NCBI GenBank assembly: GCA_017409215.1
Contig: JAFQTD010000016.1
Span: forward strand, 1-64,000
Direction of reading: 5' to 3'
DNA length: 64,000 nucleotides
Source: Alphaproteobacteria bacterium
Lineage (GTDB): Bacteria > Pseudomonadota > Alphaproteobacteria > Rs-D84
Shown here: one piece after another, positions 18,077-27,609 of the stretch
How the letters are laid out: each line of letters starts with the position of its first letter
Numbering within the stretch: the first letter of the stretch is position 1
Notes under the pieces: generated by a model
What the model was told of the DNA's origin: nothing
The model's database searches: none
Seen by the model: the letters and a program-made list of their open reading frames with translations, nothing else
Program-made: the position numbers and the translations under genes

Positions 18077-19870
18077 ATGTCAAAAAAAATATACGTGGAT
18101 GCAGTCCACCCAGAAGAAACACGCGTTGTTGTCGTTGATACAGCAACCAATCGTGTGTCTGATTTTGATGTTGAAACCACTACCAAGCCACAAATCAAAG
18201 GCAATATATATCTGGCCAAGGTGATACGTGTTGAACCATCCTTGCAGGCGGCCTTTGTTGATTATGGAACTGGGAAAAATGGTTTCTTGCCATTTTCGGA
18301 AATTCATCCTGACTATTATCAGGTTTCTGCAGAACAGAAAAAAAAGTTGCTGGAATTGGCACACGCAAATATCGTTGACGATGACGATGACCCAAATGAT
18401 GAAGAGGATGAAGTCGCAGAATACGACGACCACAGCGCAGGTGAAGATAATAACGAATTCTTGAAACGCGCACGTGAATTTAAAATCCAAGATGTAATTA
18501 AACCTAAACAAATATTGCTGATACAAGGGGTCAAAGAAGAACGCGGCCAAAAAGGCGCATCGATGACAACATACTTGTCTTTGGCGGGTCGATTTGCTGT
18601 ATTGATGCCAAATTCACGCAAGCGCAACAGTTATGGTATTTCGAAAAAAATATCCGACAAGGCAGAACGTGCAAGACTGCGTGAAATATTACACAACCTT
18701 AAAATACCAAAGGGTATGACCGTCGTTCTGCGCACAGCCGCAATGGGCGCACAGGCATCTGATATCGCAGCAGATTATGATTATCTGGTAAATTTGTGGA
18801 ACGATATCAGAAAGACAACATTGGAATCAATCGCACCTGTCACAATTCATACCGAAGATTCATTGTTGCGTCGCGTTGTTCGCGATTTCTTGAGTGACAA
18901 GGAAGACGTTTTGGTAATCCAAGGCGAAGAAGCATACGATGCCGCAAAACAATATTTTCAGCAAATGTATGGGCGCGCACCACGCAAACAGTTGGTGAAT
19001 TATAAAGATGTTGCTGTACCCTTGATGGTCAAGGCCGGTGTTGAAAAGCAACTGGAAGGTCTGCATGGGCCATACGTGACATTGCCATCGGGTGGTTCAT
19101 TGGTGATTAATCAAACCGAAGCAATGGTGACAATTGATGTTAATTCTTCGCGTGCAATCAAGGAAAAAGATATTGAACAGACTGCACTGAACACTAATTT
19201 AGAAGCGGCCGAAGAAATCGCACTGCAATTGCGCCTGCGTGATTTGGCGGGGATTGTTGCGATTGACTTTATCGATATGGAAGACGAAAAGAATAATCGC
19301 AAACTGGAACTGAAAATGCGCGAGGTTATGAAACGCGACCGCGCCAGAACACAAGTTGCAAAGATTAATAACTTTGGTGTGTTGATGTTGTCGCGTCAAA
19401 GACTGCGCAGCAGTTTTATGGAATCTTCGTATGTGCCCTGCCCGCACTGTCTGGGCGCGGGGGTCGTGCCATCAATTCAAACAGCGGCGGTTATTATGTT
19501 CCGTCACCTGCAAGAAAAATTACTGGCCAAGGCAGCACAGAAAATCATTATGACGGTGCCAACAGATGTCGCGGTTTACCTGTTGAATCACAAACGCGCC
19601 GAATTGGCTGCGATGGAGGATGAGTTCGAAACAGAAATCGTAATCGTTGGTGACGACAGTATGATGAATATCGATCAATATTCAATTCAACGCGTCGCCC
19701 CAGAACAAATCAAGACAGATGAAATACTGGGGGCGTACGTTCCATCGACTGATGCAAAAAAGAAAAATACACAGCATGTGGACGCAAAAAAAACAACTGT
19801 TAATGCACAACGCCGTAAGCGTAAAAAACAACAGAAAAAGAAATCTTTCTGGCAAAAATGGTTGCGATAA
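18077..19870 (+). CDS. Ribonuclease E/G
   Basis: A 597-residue endoribonuclease of mRNA decay and rRNA/tRNA processing. The N-terminal S1 domain (IKGNIYLAKVIRVEPSLQAAFVDYGTG) is interrupted by an acidic insert (about 98-125, DDDDDPNDEEDEV), as in alphaproteobacterial RNase E. The 5'-sensor and RNase H-like regions follow, with the catalytic MVTIDVNSSR and IVAIDFIDMED blocks supplying the metal-binding aspartates. CPHCLGAG is the zinc-link CPxCxG. A small domain and a lysine/arginine-rich tail end the protein. The tail is far shorter than the degradosome scaffold of E. coli RNase E, so assignment between rne and rng is left open. Confidence 0.92.
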   Translation: MSKKIYVDAVHPEETRVVVVDTATNRVSDFDVETTTKPQIKGNIYLAKVIRVEPSLQAAFVDYGTGKNGFLPFSEIHPDYYQVSAEQKKKLLELAHANIVDDDDDPNDEEDEVAEYDDHSAGEDNNEFLKRAREFKIQDVIKPKQILLIQGVKEERGQKGASMTTYLSLAGRFAVLMPNSRKRNSYGISKKISDKAERARLREILHNLKIPKGMTVVLRTAAMGAQASDIAADYDYLVNLWNDIRKTTLESIAPVTIHTEDSLLRRVVRDFLSDKEDVLVIQGEEAYDAAKQYFQQMYGRAPRKQLVNYKDVAVPLMVKAGVEKQLEGLHGPYVTLPSGGSLVINQTEAMVTIDVNSSRAIKEKDIEQTALNTNLEAAEEIALQLRLRDLAGIVAIDFIDMEDEKNNRKLELKMREVMKRDRARTQVAKINNFGVLMLSRQRLRSSFMESSYVPCPHCLGAGVVPSIQTAAVIMFRHLQEKLLAKAAQKIIMTVPTDVAVYLLNHKRAELAAMEDEFETEIVIVGDDSMMNIDQYSIQRVAPEQIKTDEILGAYVPSTDAKKKNTQHVDAKKTTVNAQRRKRKKQQKKKSFWQKWLR

Positions 19871-19875
19871 AAAAA

Positions 19876-19904
19876 TTCACCGCCCGTTTGGGCGGTGTTT
19901 TTTT
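19876..19904. terminator. Bidirectional terminator between RNase E/G gene and the 751-residue unknown
   Basis: CACCGCCC and GGGCGGTG flank a GTTT-type loop and are followed by seven T residues. The stem is shared by two convergent genes. Confidence 0.85.
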
Positions 19905-22158
19905 AATCGTTAATTTTATGACTTTGCATCCATTGTGCCATTATCGCTTCTTTGTTATTGACCAAGTTTTCTTGAGCCTTTTTTTTGTTAAGATAACGGA
20001 ACCAATTATACATGGGGCCCGTTTTAGTGTTTCTGCCCGTTTCCAACCTGTTCCATAATGAAACAAGTTTTTCCATTTCGTCTACGTGGTTGGCATCCCA
20101 ATTTTCAACCTGCTCTTTATTACGTTTATATTGCTCGTTTAACTCTTTAAGAAGTTCGGCACCTTCTGTTAGGTCGTTATACTTTTTTTCTGTCTCTTTT
20201 TTTCTGCTATAAAAATCTTTTACAGCTTCTATTTCTTGCAATATATCGTTCTCAACTGACTCTTGTTCAGGTGTTTTTGTGCCGCCATTGTATGGTGACT
20301 GCACCGTTGCACTTTCGGGATCATCAACAACATTTGATAAGAAATTTTCAACTATGTCTTCCCATTCTGGATGTTGATTATAAAGCGCTACTAGATTTGA
20401 TAAATCGGGACCTTTCTTGTTTAATTCACTAAATAGTTCTGCTTTCTTTTCATCAATTTTCTTCTTACTTATCGAACCGCCTGTTATTTTGCGTATATCC
20501 CGTCTTAAATCCTTTAGTTGATTTCTTTGGCTACCCACTGTTTCGGTTAACCTCTGTTTGTCATCTTCCATTTTTTTTGTATATTTGTCATGCTCTTTCT
20601 TGAAATAACCCTTCTTGTCAGTATATCTCTTTATTTTGCTGCCAGACAACCTAATTGCATTTCCAGCCATTGTAATACCATACCCAACCCCCATAAATGC
20701 AACCTTGACGGTTTTATCCAATGCCCTGGAAATTAATTGAACACTTTCGTTTTTATTCCATGATAGATTTGGGTCGGAAAAGAATGAAAAGTCCTTGAAT
20801 TCAGTACCTAGTTTTTCCATTATATTGCTGGTAGTATAACCGTAGTGCAACACAGAAATTAATTCAAGCGCGGTTTCGGCCTCGGCCACTTTTCCTTCAT
20901 TGACAGAACGTATGATGATTTCCTGCGCTAATGCACGCATTTTTCTGCCGTTTCTTAATGCACCCGACCATATTTTTTTACAATTTGGATCACTTTTGAT
21001 ATCTCCTAGAACTTTTTCAAACCATTCTAGGTGCTTGATGGATTTAAATTCACGTGCTTCCTTTAACTTTTCCTTTGTTGTTGATATATTTTTAAGCACT
21101 CCATCCAAGCCGTCCGTTTGTTTTAAATCTTTTTTTAGATACTTGCAGATATTTTTAACCTCGTTAGAAAAATATAATTCATCGCCCCTTAATTTTGCAT
21201 ATTTTTCTATACAATCTGTATAGGTATTACCCCACCATTCAGATATACGCTCTGTGACAGATAGTCTATCTTCGCGCTTTGGCTGAATGTAGTTATCACT
21301 TTTAGGGTCTCTATAGTTCATACTCTCAAGAGCCTTGTTCAAATGGCTGGTAATTGCCCCCCCATCATGAGCAGCAAAAACATTGCGAACTTTTGGTTTT
21401 TTGCGCAATTCGTTTAATAATTCAGGCAAAAATCCTTGAAACGCGCGCAATCTAGCGTCTGATAGATTCTGTTTAAACCATTTATCATAATCATATAAAT
21501 CAGGCATATCAATGCCTGTTTCTTCACGTATTGAGTATTTATAACTTTCAATAAAAGAAGCAACAGACAATAATTTGTTTCTAAACTTTGCGTTGGTGTT
21601 GTATTTTCTGTCTGTGTCTTCTAGCCCCTGTAAAAATTCTTCATACGTAAAATCCTTGTCAAAAACTCCATATCCCCGGGTAAAGCGATCTTCTAATTTA
21701 TTTCTATTTCTTTTTAGAAATTCACGTAGGTCTCTAATTTTTAGTTCAGCTGTTGGTCTTGCTTTTGTATGTCCAAACAATTTTCCTTCACCAAAATACT
21801 TTTCAAAAAACTCCTTGGCGTCTGGATTTTTTACACCATCGAATTCTGATGTGGAAGAAGCCATCGATTGAAATGCCTCTTGAAAGGCCTCGTATATTTT
21901 TGTTAATTCAACTTTGTTTAAATCCACTGCGGCATCTGGTAAATTTTTTGGTGCATAAACCGTTCCTGACGGATCTTTTTCAAAAGCCCCTGTTGCATCC
22001 TTGGCCAGTAATTCATCAGCCCAAATTTTTTGTTCATCGGTCAATTTCTTTTTATCTATATACTCGCCAAACTGCAAAAGTTCTTCGTGTGACATCTCGC
22101 GAAATATCATACGTCTATAATATTCTGTCAAAAACTTCTTCATCTTCATATCTGCCAT
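19903..22158 (-). CDS. Large charged helical protein of unknown function
   Basis: 751 residues when started at ATG 22158, which follows AGAGG; an upstream in-frame start at 22182 is less likely. No family is recognised. The composition is rich in Lys, Glu, Asp and Asn and most of the protein should be helical, with coiled-coil-like regions at about 540-600 (KYTKKMEDDKQRLTETV) and 650-700. One hydrophobic stretch (KVAFMGVGYGITMAGNAI, about residue 505) could be a single membrane anchor or buried helix. There is no signal peptide. It stands alone between convergent RNase E/G and the divergent MFS gene. Size and composition suggest a cytoskeletal, scaffold or effector-like role, but nothing in the sequence proves one. 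Confidence 0.6.
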   Translation of the reverse strand: MADMKMKKFLTEYYRRMIFREMSHEELLQFGEYIDKKKLTDEQKIWADELLAKDATGAFEKDPSGTVYAPKNLPDAAVDLNKVELTKIYEAFQEAFQSMASSTSEFDGVKNPDAKEFFEKYFGEGKLFGHTKARPTAELKIRDLREFLKRNRNKLEDRFTRGYGVFDKDFTYEEFLQGLEDTDRKYNTNAKFRNKLLSVASFIESYKYSIREETGIDMPDLYDYDKWFKQNLSDARLRAFQGFLPELLNELRKKPKVRNVFAAHDGGAITSHLNKALESMNYRDPKSDNYIQPKREDRLSVTERISEWWGNTYTDCIEKYAKLRGDELYFSNEVKNICKYLKKDLKQTDGLDGVLKNISTTKEKLKEAREFKSIKHLEWFEKVLGDIKSDPNCKKIWSGALRNGRKMRALAQEIIIRSVNEGKVAEAETALELISVLHYGYTTSNIMEKLGTEFKDFSFFSDPNLSWNKNESVQLISRALDKTVKVAFMGVGYGITMAGNAIRLSGSKIKRYTDKKGYFKKEHDKYTKKMEDDKQRLTETVGSQRNQLKDLRRDIRKITGGSISKKKIDEKKAELFSELNKKGPDLSNLVALYNQHPEWEDIVENFLSNVVDDPESATVQSPYNGGTKTPEQESVENDILQEIEAVKDFYSRKKETEKKYNDLTEGAELLKELNEQYKRNKEQVENWDANHVDEMEKLVSLWNRLETGRNTKTGPMYNWFRYLNKKKAQENLVNNKEAIMAQWMQSHKIND

Positions 22159-22272
22159 CGTGTACCTCTTTTGTCTTATCAATTAATTATAGTGCAAAAT
22201 TGTGTTTTTTTCAATATTTTCTGTACTTTTTTGCAGAAAGTTGCTTAGATATACCATCGAAAGGATGGTTTT

Positions 22273-23454
22273 ATGAAAAGATTGCTGTTTTCACTGTATG
22301 GTTTCGCGTTCTTTAATAAGTTCTTATTGCTGACACCCGTATATGCAATATTTATGCAAGAAAATGGCCTAAACGATTTACAACTGTCGACTATGTTCAT
22401 CGTGTCTGCAATCGGAACAATTGTCGCGCAGGCACCAATTACCATGCTGACAAATAAATTTGGACAACGTTGGTCTATGATTCTTGGTCAGATTTTAAAG
22501 GCTGTGGCAATATTGCTGTGGCTGGTAATGCCGAATTATGTTGGGTTTGTCATCGGTATGTTTATGTGGGGCGCACAGGCCGGATTTCGCAGTGTCGCAT
22601 TCGAAGGACTGGTGTACGATTCAGTCCATGCATATGGCGCAAGACGCGAATACTCAAAAATCTTGGGACGCAAATCGACATACGAATCAATCGGAACTGC
22701 GTTGTCTGCGTTTGGGTCTTTACTGATGTTTATGGGATATGATTGGGTGACATGGGCATCGGTTGGGGCGATACTTATTTCTATGGTTTGCTTGATGATG
22801 GTACCATACAGACCAAAACAAAATAAAAAAAGCATACGCGCAGGCAAGCAATATACTATGCGCGAAACTTTTAAGACAGGAATTAAAATCTGCAGAAAAA
22901 CACCATGCCTGATGTCGATTATGGTGCTGACCCTGCTGGTGGTAAACGTTCCATTCTTGGATGATTTTTTAAGCCCAATCGCATTACAAATCGGAATCCA
23001 GACCGAATATGTTGGCGCTTTATCCTTTGTGTTGTTGGGGTGCGCAACACTGGGGCAAAGATTTGCCTATAAATTCAAGAAAATACCTGACTTGGTTTTA
23101 TGTTGCCTGATTGGTGCCGTCGGTGTGGGATACTTGGTGTTTTCTGCGTTCTATTCTTTGTGGGGACTGGGGGCGCTGGGGGTGGCGTATATGCTGTTCT
23201 ATGGGATTTATACGTTGCTGTATGCACAATTTCAGCATATGATACCAACGCGCCATCGGTCGGTTGTATTATCCCTGTACACAACATTGACCTATGTCGT
23301 GTATATGATTGTGTGTGGTATTATCGGATTGGGGGGCAGTCTGGGCAGCTGGCGATACAGTATTATGATTCAAGGCATCTTGATGATGGCGGTGTTTGCG
23401 TGGGCGATATTGGGGCTGTATAAAAAATGCCCGCTGGCCGATGATACAGTCTGA
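22273..23454 (+). CDS. Major facilitator superfamily transporter
   Basis: 393 residues with about 12 membrane segments split into two halves by a basic loop (YRPKQNKKSIRAGKQYT, about 178-195). The N-terminal half has the MFS loop 2-3 region NKFGQRWSMILGQILK and the segment FRSVAFEGLVYDSV. AAAGGATGG precedes the ATG. No substrate-specific motif is recognised and no neighbouring pathway gene helps to define the cargo. Confidence 0.85.
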   Translation: MKRLLFSLYGFAFFNKFLLLTPVYAIFMQENGLNDLQLSTMFIVSAIGTIVAQAPITMLTNKFGQRWSMILGQILKAVAILLWLVMPNYVGFVIGMFMWGAQAGFRSVAFEGLVYDSVHAYGARREYSKILGRKSTYESIGTALSAFGSLLMFMGYDWVTWASVGAILISMVCLMMVPYRPKQNKKSIRAGKQYTMRETFKTGIKICRKTPCLMSIMVLTLLVVNVPFLDDFLSPIALQIGIQTEYVGALSFVLLGCATLGQRFAYKFKKIPDLVLCCLIGAVGVGYLVFSAFYSLWGLGALGVAYMLFYGIYTLLYAQFQHMIPTRHRSVVLSLYTTLTYVVYMIVCGIIGLGGSLGSWRYSIMIQGILMMAVFAWAILGLYKKCPLADDTV

Positions 23455-23516
23455 TCCCCCTGTATTAGGCATACGTTCTTGTTCGTATTTTGGGCCAGAT
23501 TATCTACAATGAATGT

Positions 23517-24188
23517 ATGAAGTTTAATTTTCGCACCTTTTTTTTAAAGTCTTTGCCATATTTGATGTCAATTACCGGCGGAATTATCCTGTACACTGGC
23601 GCAATCGATAATGCACCAAACGCAAATCTGCGGGATTTGATTATAAATGTTTCTGCATCACTGCTGTCGATACCGCTGGTGTTCTTGCTGTACGATTATA
23701 CAAATTCCAGGGTCGCACGACAAATGAAAAAAAATTTGGCCAATTCTATGTCGGATAGACTGAATATCTTGATGCTGAATATTATCTTGATGTTGCGCGA
23801 GATGATGGGGGTACGAACAAAACTTAATACAGAAAACCTGAACAGAATGCTGATGTGGCGCGTACCAGAAATTAGTAGACGGTTGAAAATCACAACTAAA
23901 ACAAACCAAGAACTGCGCGAATATCACAATGAATTAGACACACTGCTGTATCGAAATGGGCAAAATGATGTGATTAATTCCGATGTGTTTCAGACTCTGT
24001 CCGCCCTGTCGCGCGAAATGACCCGACTGATAAACGAAAGCAAGTTTCGTCGGAACAAACGACTGTCCGCTAAATACGTCGAAGGAATAATGGCACGTAT
24101 TCTTGATTGGCTGGATTCCGACAGTGTTGCGGCACTAAACCTGCAAAAACATATATCCGCGCCATCAGAAAATCTGGAAAATAAATAA
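23517..24188 (+). CDS. Membrane-anchored protein of unknown function
   Basis: 223 residues. ATG 23517 is preferred to an upstream in-frame start at 23490 because it begins the basic-hydrophobic N-terminus MKFNFRTFFLKSLPYLM. Two hydrophobic segments lie at about 10-28 and 42-61, then a cytosolic helical region rich in Arg, Asn and Leu. No family recognised. It follows the MFS gene by 62 bases on the same strand and may be cotranscribed. Confidence 0.55.
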   Translation: MKFNFRTFFLKSLPYLMSITGGIILYTGAIDNAPNANLRDLIINVSASLLSIPLVFLLYDYTNSRVARQMKKNLANSMSDRLNILMLNIILMLREMMGVRTKLNTENLNRMLMWRVPEISRRLKITTKTNQELREYHNELDTLLYRNGQNDVINSDVFQTLSALSREMTRLINESKFRRNKRLSAKYVEGIMARILDWLDSDSVAALNLQKHISAPSENLENK

Positions 24189-24299
24189 AAATTAGTATTT
24201 TTTATTATTTTTGCTTGATTTTTGTTTTTATATATGTCAAAATTGCCCCCGAACCACAGAAAAAGTGTTGCAAAACACTCCCTTTCTGGGTCCGGTTTT

Positions 24300-24375
24300 G
24301 GGGACATAGCTCAGTTGGTAGAGCAAATGACTTTTAATCATTGGGTCCAGGGTTCGAGTCCCTGTGTCCCCACCA
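24300..24375 (+). tRNA. tRNA-Lys(TTT)
   Basis: A full cloverleaf with GGGGACA/TGTCCCC acceptor, D arm AGCTCAGTTGGTAGAGCA, anticodon loop CTTTTAA (anticodon TTT) and T arm with GTTCGAGTC. The 3' ACCA is encoded. Confidence 0.97.
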
Positions 24376-24382
24376 GAAATTC

Positions 24383-24412
24383 AACGACCGCTTGCCGGTC
24401 GTTTAATTTTTA
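24383..24412 (+). terminator. Terminator of tRNA-Lys
   Basis: AACGACCG (24383-24390) pairs with CGGTCGTT (24396-24403), followed by TAATTTTTA. Confidence 0.8.
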
Positions 24413-24510
24413 TGTGTATGAAAAAAAGAACAAATTAATCAACGAAACACAGCACCAACAAGAAACAAATTCTTAAAAAAATTACAGATTCAAATCCAAA
24501 GTGCTTGCAA

Positions 24511-24538
24511 CAAAATTAATACCGCCAATTCTGGCGGT
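24511..24538 (-). terminator. Terminator of tRNA-Arg
   Basis: ACCGCC (24521-24526) pairs with GGCGGT (24533-24538). On the minus strand the stem is followed by ATTAATTTTG. It lies just after the tRNA 3' end. Confidence 0.7.
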
Positions 24539-24546
24539 TTGAATTT

Positions 24547-24623
24547 TGGCACGCCCTACAGGATTCGAACCTGTGACCTGCAGATTAGAAATCTGATGCT
24601 CTATCCAGCTGAGCTAAGGGCGC
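24547..24623 (-). tRNA. tRNA-Arg(TCT)
   Basis: A complete cloverleaf on the minus strand: acceptor GCGCCCT/AGGGCGT (one G-T pair), D arm AGCTCAGCTGGATAGAGC, anticodon stem CAGAT/ATCTG with loop TTCTAAT (anticodon TCT), T arm with GGTTCGAATCC. 3' GCCA is encoded. Confidence 0.96.
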
Positions 24624-24758
24624 GTACCAGTGTATTTTATACTATTTTTTTTAAATTTCAAGTCCGAAACAATCAACAAAAAATACTTTACATAAAACAT
24701 ACTTTTTTTACTAGGATTATATACAGAATCATAGTTGTGTTGATTTTCGAACTCCCCG

Positions 24759-24790
24759 ACCGTCGTTTTTCAGACGGTTTTATTAATTTT
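24759..24790 (+). terminator. Hairpin with T-rich tail upstream of the pseudogene
   Basis: ACCGTC (24759-24764) pairs with GACGGT (24773-24778), followed by TTTATTAATTTTT. No plus-strand gene ends close by, so it may instead be a leader hairpin. Confidence 0.4.
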
Positions 24791-24806
24791 TAGAGGGAGT
24801 ATATTT

Positions 24807-25215
24807 ATGAAAAAGCTTCTTTTTATTATATGCGTAACCTGCGTTCCGCATTTTACATTTGCGAACACAGACCCTATATACGACAGAATGGAACAACTTA
24901 AAGAAACAGGTATTGAAAACGCGAAAATCTACAAACCGAAGTTCGTTATCACGTATCATTAAATGTTGAAGTTGATGATACTCTCATAAAAAAATTATTG
25001 GCAGAAAAATAGATAACGGAGTTGCAATTGCATACGAAACATCTGCCGCAAGGATGGATATTGTGGACGATATTATAAACCAAGTAGCAAAAAAAGATGC
25101 TGGCGTGGCAGCGAAACTAAGAGCGGATGGCAGATATTCTGTTGGCAATACAGAGGCACTACGCTTGTGGGCTAGTGATTTCTTGGGTTATACAATCGCC
25201 CCTGTAATACCATAA
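24807..25215 (+). pseudogene. Frameshifted small exported protein gene
   Basis: The first frame reads a clean signal peptide (MKKLLFIICVTCVPHFTFA) and stops after 51 residues at 24962. A second frame continues YHVSLNVEVDDTLIKKLLAEK and stops at about 25011. A third continues IDNGVAIAYETSAARMDIV to a stop at 25215. Joined across two frameshifts (near 24945 and 25008) the three pieces give one plausible exported protein of about 135 residues. TAGAGGGAG precedes the ATG. The family is not recognised. Two closely spaced indels suggest decay, or less likely sequencing error. Confidence 0.6.
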
Positions 25216-25232
25216 AACAAAATTGAAGCCCC

Positions 25233-26501
25233 CTATTCCACCAACCCCAGATTTTCTGGGGTCAGTTTCCCCAGCGCAGATAAAACTGCAAAGAATGCCG
25301 ATACTTGCGCATGCTGGGCGCGTGTGTGCGCAACGCGTGAATTTAATAATTCCTGCTCTGCATTCAATACATCCAACACTGTCCGCCGACCTTGTGCTTG
25401 CTCGTCCCGAATACCGTCCAATGCCATTTTATTTGCATCCATACTGGCCTGCGCTGCACTGATTGCGACCTGTTGCGCCTGATACATATTCCATGCCTGA
25501 TGTAAATTTTCTGTGATTACACGTCGCGCATTTATGATTTCCTGTTGTATTCCTGCGACATTTGCACGTACCTGTTCAACATTTGCAAAGGCATTTCCCT
25601 TATCATATAAAGGCATTTTCAAATACACCCCTATTCTGCTATCCCGCACATCGTCCAGATATGGCAAATCATCTATCTTTTGAATTGTGCCACGCACATC
25701 AACCGACGGCAGCATCGAATTATATGCAACTGTGATATTTTGTTTTACTGCTTCTTCCTGTGCCGTCAGCGCCATTAAAATTGGATGCTTATTCAACACA
25801 TCTTCCTGTGCGGAATCAATATCAATTGGAAAAAAATGTTCCACAGGTTCCAAATCAACATCCTTGCAATTTTTGTTTTCCGTACCAAAGATTCTTTTAT
25901 ATGTTTCCAGCGCATTATCATATTTTGCGTTTGCATCTGCGACACTATACTTTGCCATTTCTAGTCTTGCCGCCGCCTGTGCAACATCTGTCTTGGTTAA
26001 TCTGCCGACGGCCTGAACGTCAGACACATATTTATAATATTCCCCCAGTACCCGCTGATTATTTTCATTAAGTTTCAAAACAGCCCCAGCATTAAGAACT
26101 TCTATATACGCATTTATCGCATCTAAAAAGACTTTTTGTTGGACCGCATATAGGTTTGCATTTGCAGCCGCCAATTCACTTTTAGCCCCCTTGATTTGTG
26201 CAAACACCGCACCGCCTTGGAACAAATTCTGTTGAAATTCGATTCCATACTGCACAGGAGAATAATCAAAAGTATATTTGCCAATTTTTGTGCGCGCAGC
26301 CCCTGCATTTCCACTGATACCCAAATATGGTTGCAATCCTGTTGCGGCAGATTTTACCCTGGCGCGTGCAGAATCAATAACTGTTCGCTGCTGTTCGATT
26401 ATCGGATTTGTTTTATAAACTATATTTAGTGCCGAATACAAATCTGCACGCACCGGCTGAACCATACACATTACAAATAAACACAGAACTAGTTTTTTCA
26501 T
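25233..26501 (-). CDS. TolC-family outer membrane efflux protein
   Basis: 422 residues with a signal peptide (about 1-19). It has the duplicated layout of TolC proteins: two halves of long helices with beta hairpins, seen in IEQQRTVIDSARARVKSAATGLQPYLGISG and, in the second half, NITVAYNSMLPSVDVRG, VYLKMPLYDKGN and LNAEQELLNSRVAHTRA. TolC trimers form the outer-membrane exit duct. It is the last gene of an operon with an HlyD-type adaptor, two ATPases and two ABC-2 permeases, so it is likely their dedicated channel. It lies 16 bases after the last permease. Confidence 0.9.
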   Translation of the reverse strand: MKKLVLCLFVMCMVQPVRADLYSALNIVYKTNPIIEQQRTVIDSARARVKSAATGLQPYLGISGNAGAARTKIGKYTFDYSPVQYGIEFQQNLFQGGAVFAQIKGAKSELAAANANLYAVQQKVFLDAINAYIEVLNAGAVLKLNENNQRVLGEYYKYVSDVQAVGRLTKTDVAQAAARLEMAKYSVADANAKYDNALETYKRIFGTENKNCKDVDLEPVEHFFPIDIDSAQEDVLNKHPILMALTAQEEAVKQNITVAYNSMLPSVDVRGTIQKIDDLPYLDDVRDSRIGVYLKMPLYDKGNAFANVEQVRANVAGIQQEIINARRVITENLHQAWNMYQAQQVAISAAQASMDANKMALDGIRDEQAQGRRTVLDVLNAEQELLNSRVAHTRAQHAQVSAFFAVLSALGKLTPENLGLVE

Positions 26502-26517
26502 ATATACCCCTTTGGTT

Positions 26518-27609
26518 TTATAAAGTTGTCTTAAAACGTCGTAGTGCCAGATACCATATCACAGCCCCAACCCCAATCATTGCGACCGCATTTTTCCAGA
26601 AATACAACCAATCAGCCCCCTTTAGCATTATATTTCGAACCAGATATGAATAATGACTTAATGGATTTATATAACTTATCCAACGCAATACAAGGGGCAT
26701 ATTTTCCGTTGATATAATCGCACCCGATAACATCAATGCCAAGAAAGCAACGATAATTAACCCTAGCAAAGCCTGTTGCTGGGTATGCGCATATGTTGCC
26801 AACCAAACCCCGATTCCAGATGCTGGCACACAAAATATTAAAAACGACAACAGAAACATAAATTGAGAACCAACAAACGGCACACGAAACGCAATCACCC
26901 CAACGATAGCAATGCTGAGCATAACGACAAAGGACACAACCACATACGGCAAAACTTTGCCCAAAACAATATCATACTTTGAAATTGGCGCAGATATTAG
27001 TGTCTCCATTGTTCCTGTTTCTTTTTCCTTGGCAATGGATACAGAAATCAAAATTAGCAATGCTAAAAAAACTAATACAGCAACCATTGATGGTACCATA
27101 AAAAATTTAGTATTCAATTGAGGGTTAAACAACACACGCACATTAAAATTTATCTGTGGCTTTACATTTTCCTGCTTATATTCTAACAAAGTCTGCATAA
27201 TAATTCCGCGCAAATAAGACTCTATACTATGTGCCTTTAAGATATTCATTGAATCAATCAGTATTTGTATTTCTGCACTTCCACGAACTAAATCTTTGGT
27301 CAGCCCCGACTGTGGCGCAATAATCGCAACGTCTGCCATCCCACTTTGCACTGCATCAATTGGCGAACGATTATCAATATTTACCGGCACAAAGAATCCA
27401 GTTCCAATTGCACGATTATAAATTTGTTCCATAACTGTATCATTTGGCGCATTTTGCATAACCAATCGTAAGTTAGTTGCCTGAAATGTTATCGCACCTG
27501 ATAACAGAATCATCTGCACCACAGGCATAATCAAAATTGCAACCATAAGTACAGGACTTCGCAACATTGCAATTATTTCTTTCTTAAAAAAACCTTTTAT
27601 CACACTCAT
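26518..27609 (-). CDS. ABC-2 type exporter permease (YbhR-like)
   Basis: 363 residues: a membrane anchor at about 12-37, a large periplasmic region (about 40-175), then five membrane segments. ABC2_membrane_3 features are KEKETGTMETLISAPISKYDIVLGK and MPLVLRWISYINPLSHY. Its start overlaps the preceding permease gene by four bases. With the neighbouring permease it should form the heterodimeric membrane core of a YbhFSR-like exporter. Confidence 0.88.
   Translation of the reverse strand: MSVIKGFFKKEIIAMLRSPVLMVAILIMPVVQMILLSGAITFQATNLRLVMQNAPNDTVMEQIYNRAIGTGFFVPVNIDNRSPIDAVQSGMADVAIIAPQSGLTKDLVRGSAEIQILIDSMNILKAHSIESYLRGIIMQTLLEYKQENVKPQINFNVRVLFNPQLNTKFFMVPSMVAVLVFLALLILISVSIAKEKETGTMETLISAPISKYDIVLGKVLPYVVVSFVVMLSIAIVGVIAFRVPFVGSQFMFLLSFLIFCVPASGIGVWLATYAHTQQQALLGLIIVAFLALMLSGAIISTENMPLVLRWISYINPLSHYSYLVRNIMLKGADWLYFWKNAVAMIGVGAVIWYLALRRFKTTL

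Noticed and set aside
17938..18138. Small protein gene in the RNase E/G leader
   Set aside because: It overlaps the rne start in another frame and its GC-rich part forms a hairpin; no ribosome site.
24539..24793. Plus-strand protein frame across tRNA-Arg
   Set aside because: It is the complement of the tRNA gene and its flanks.
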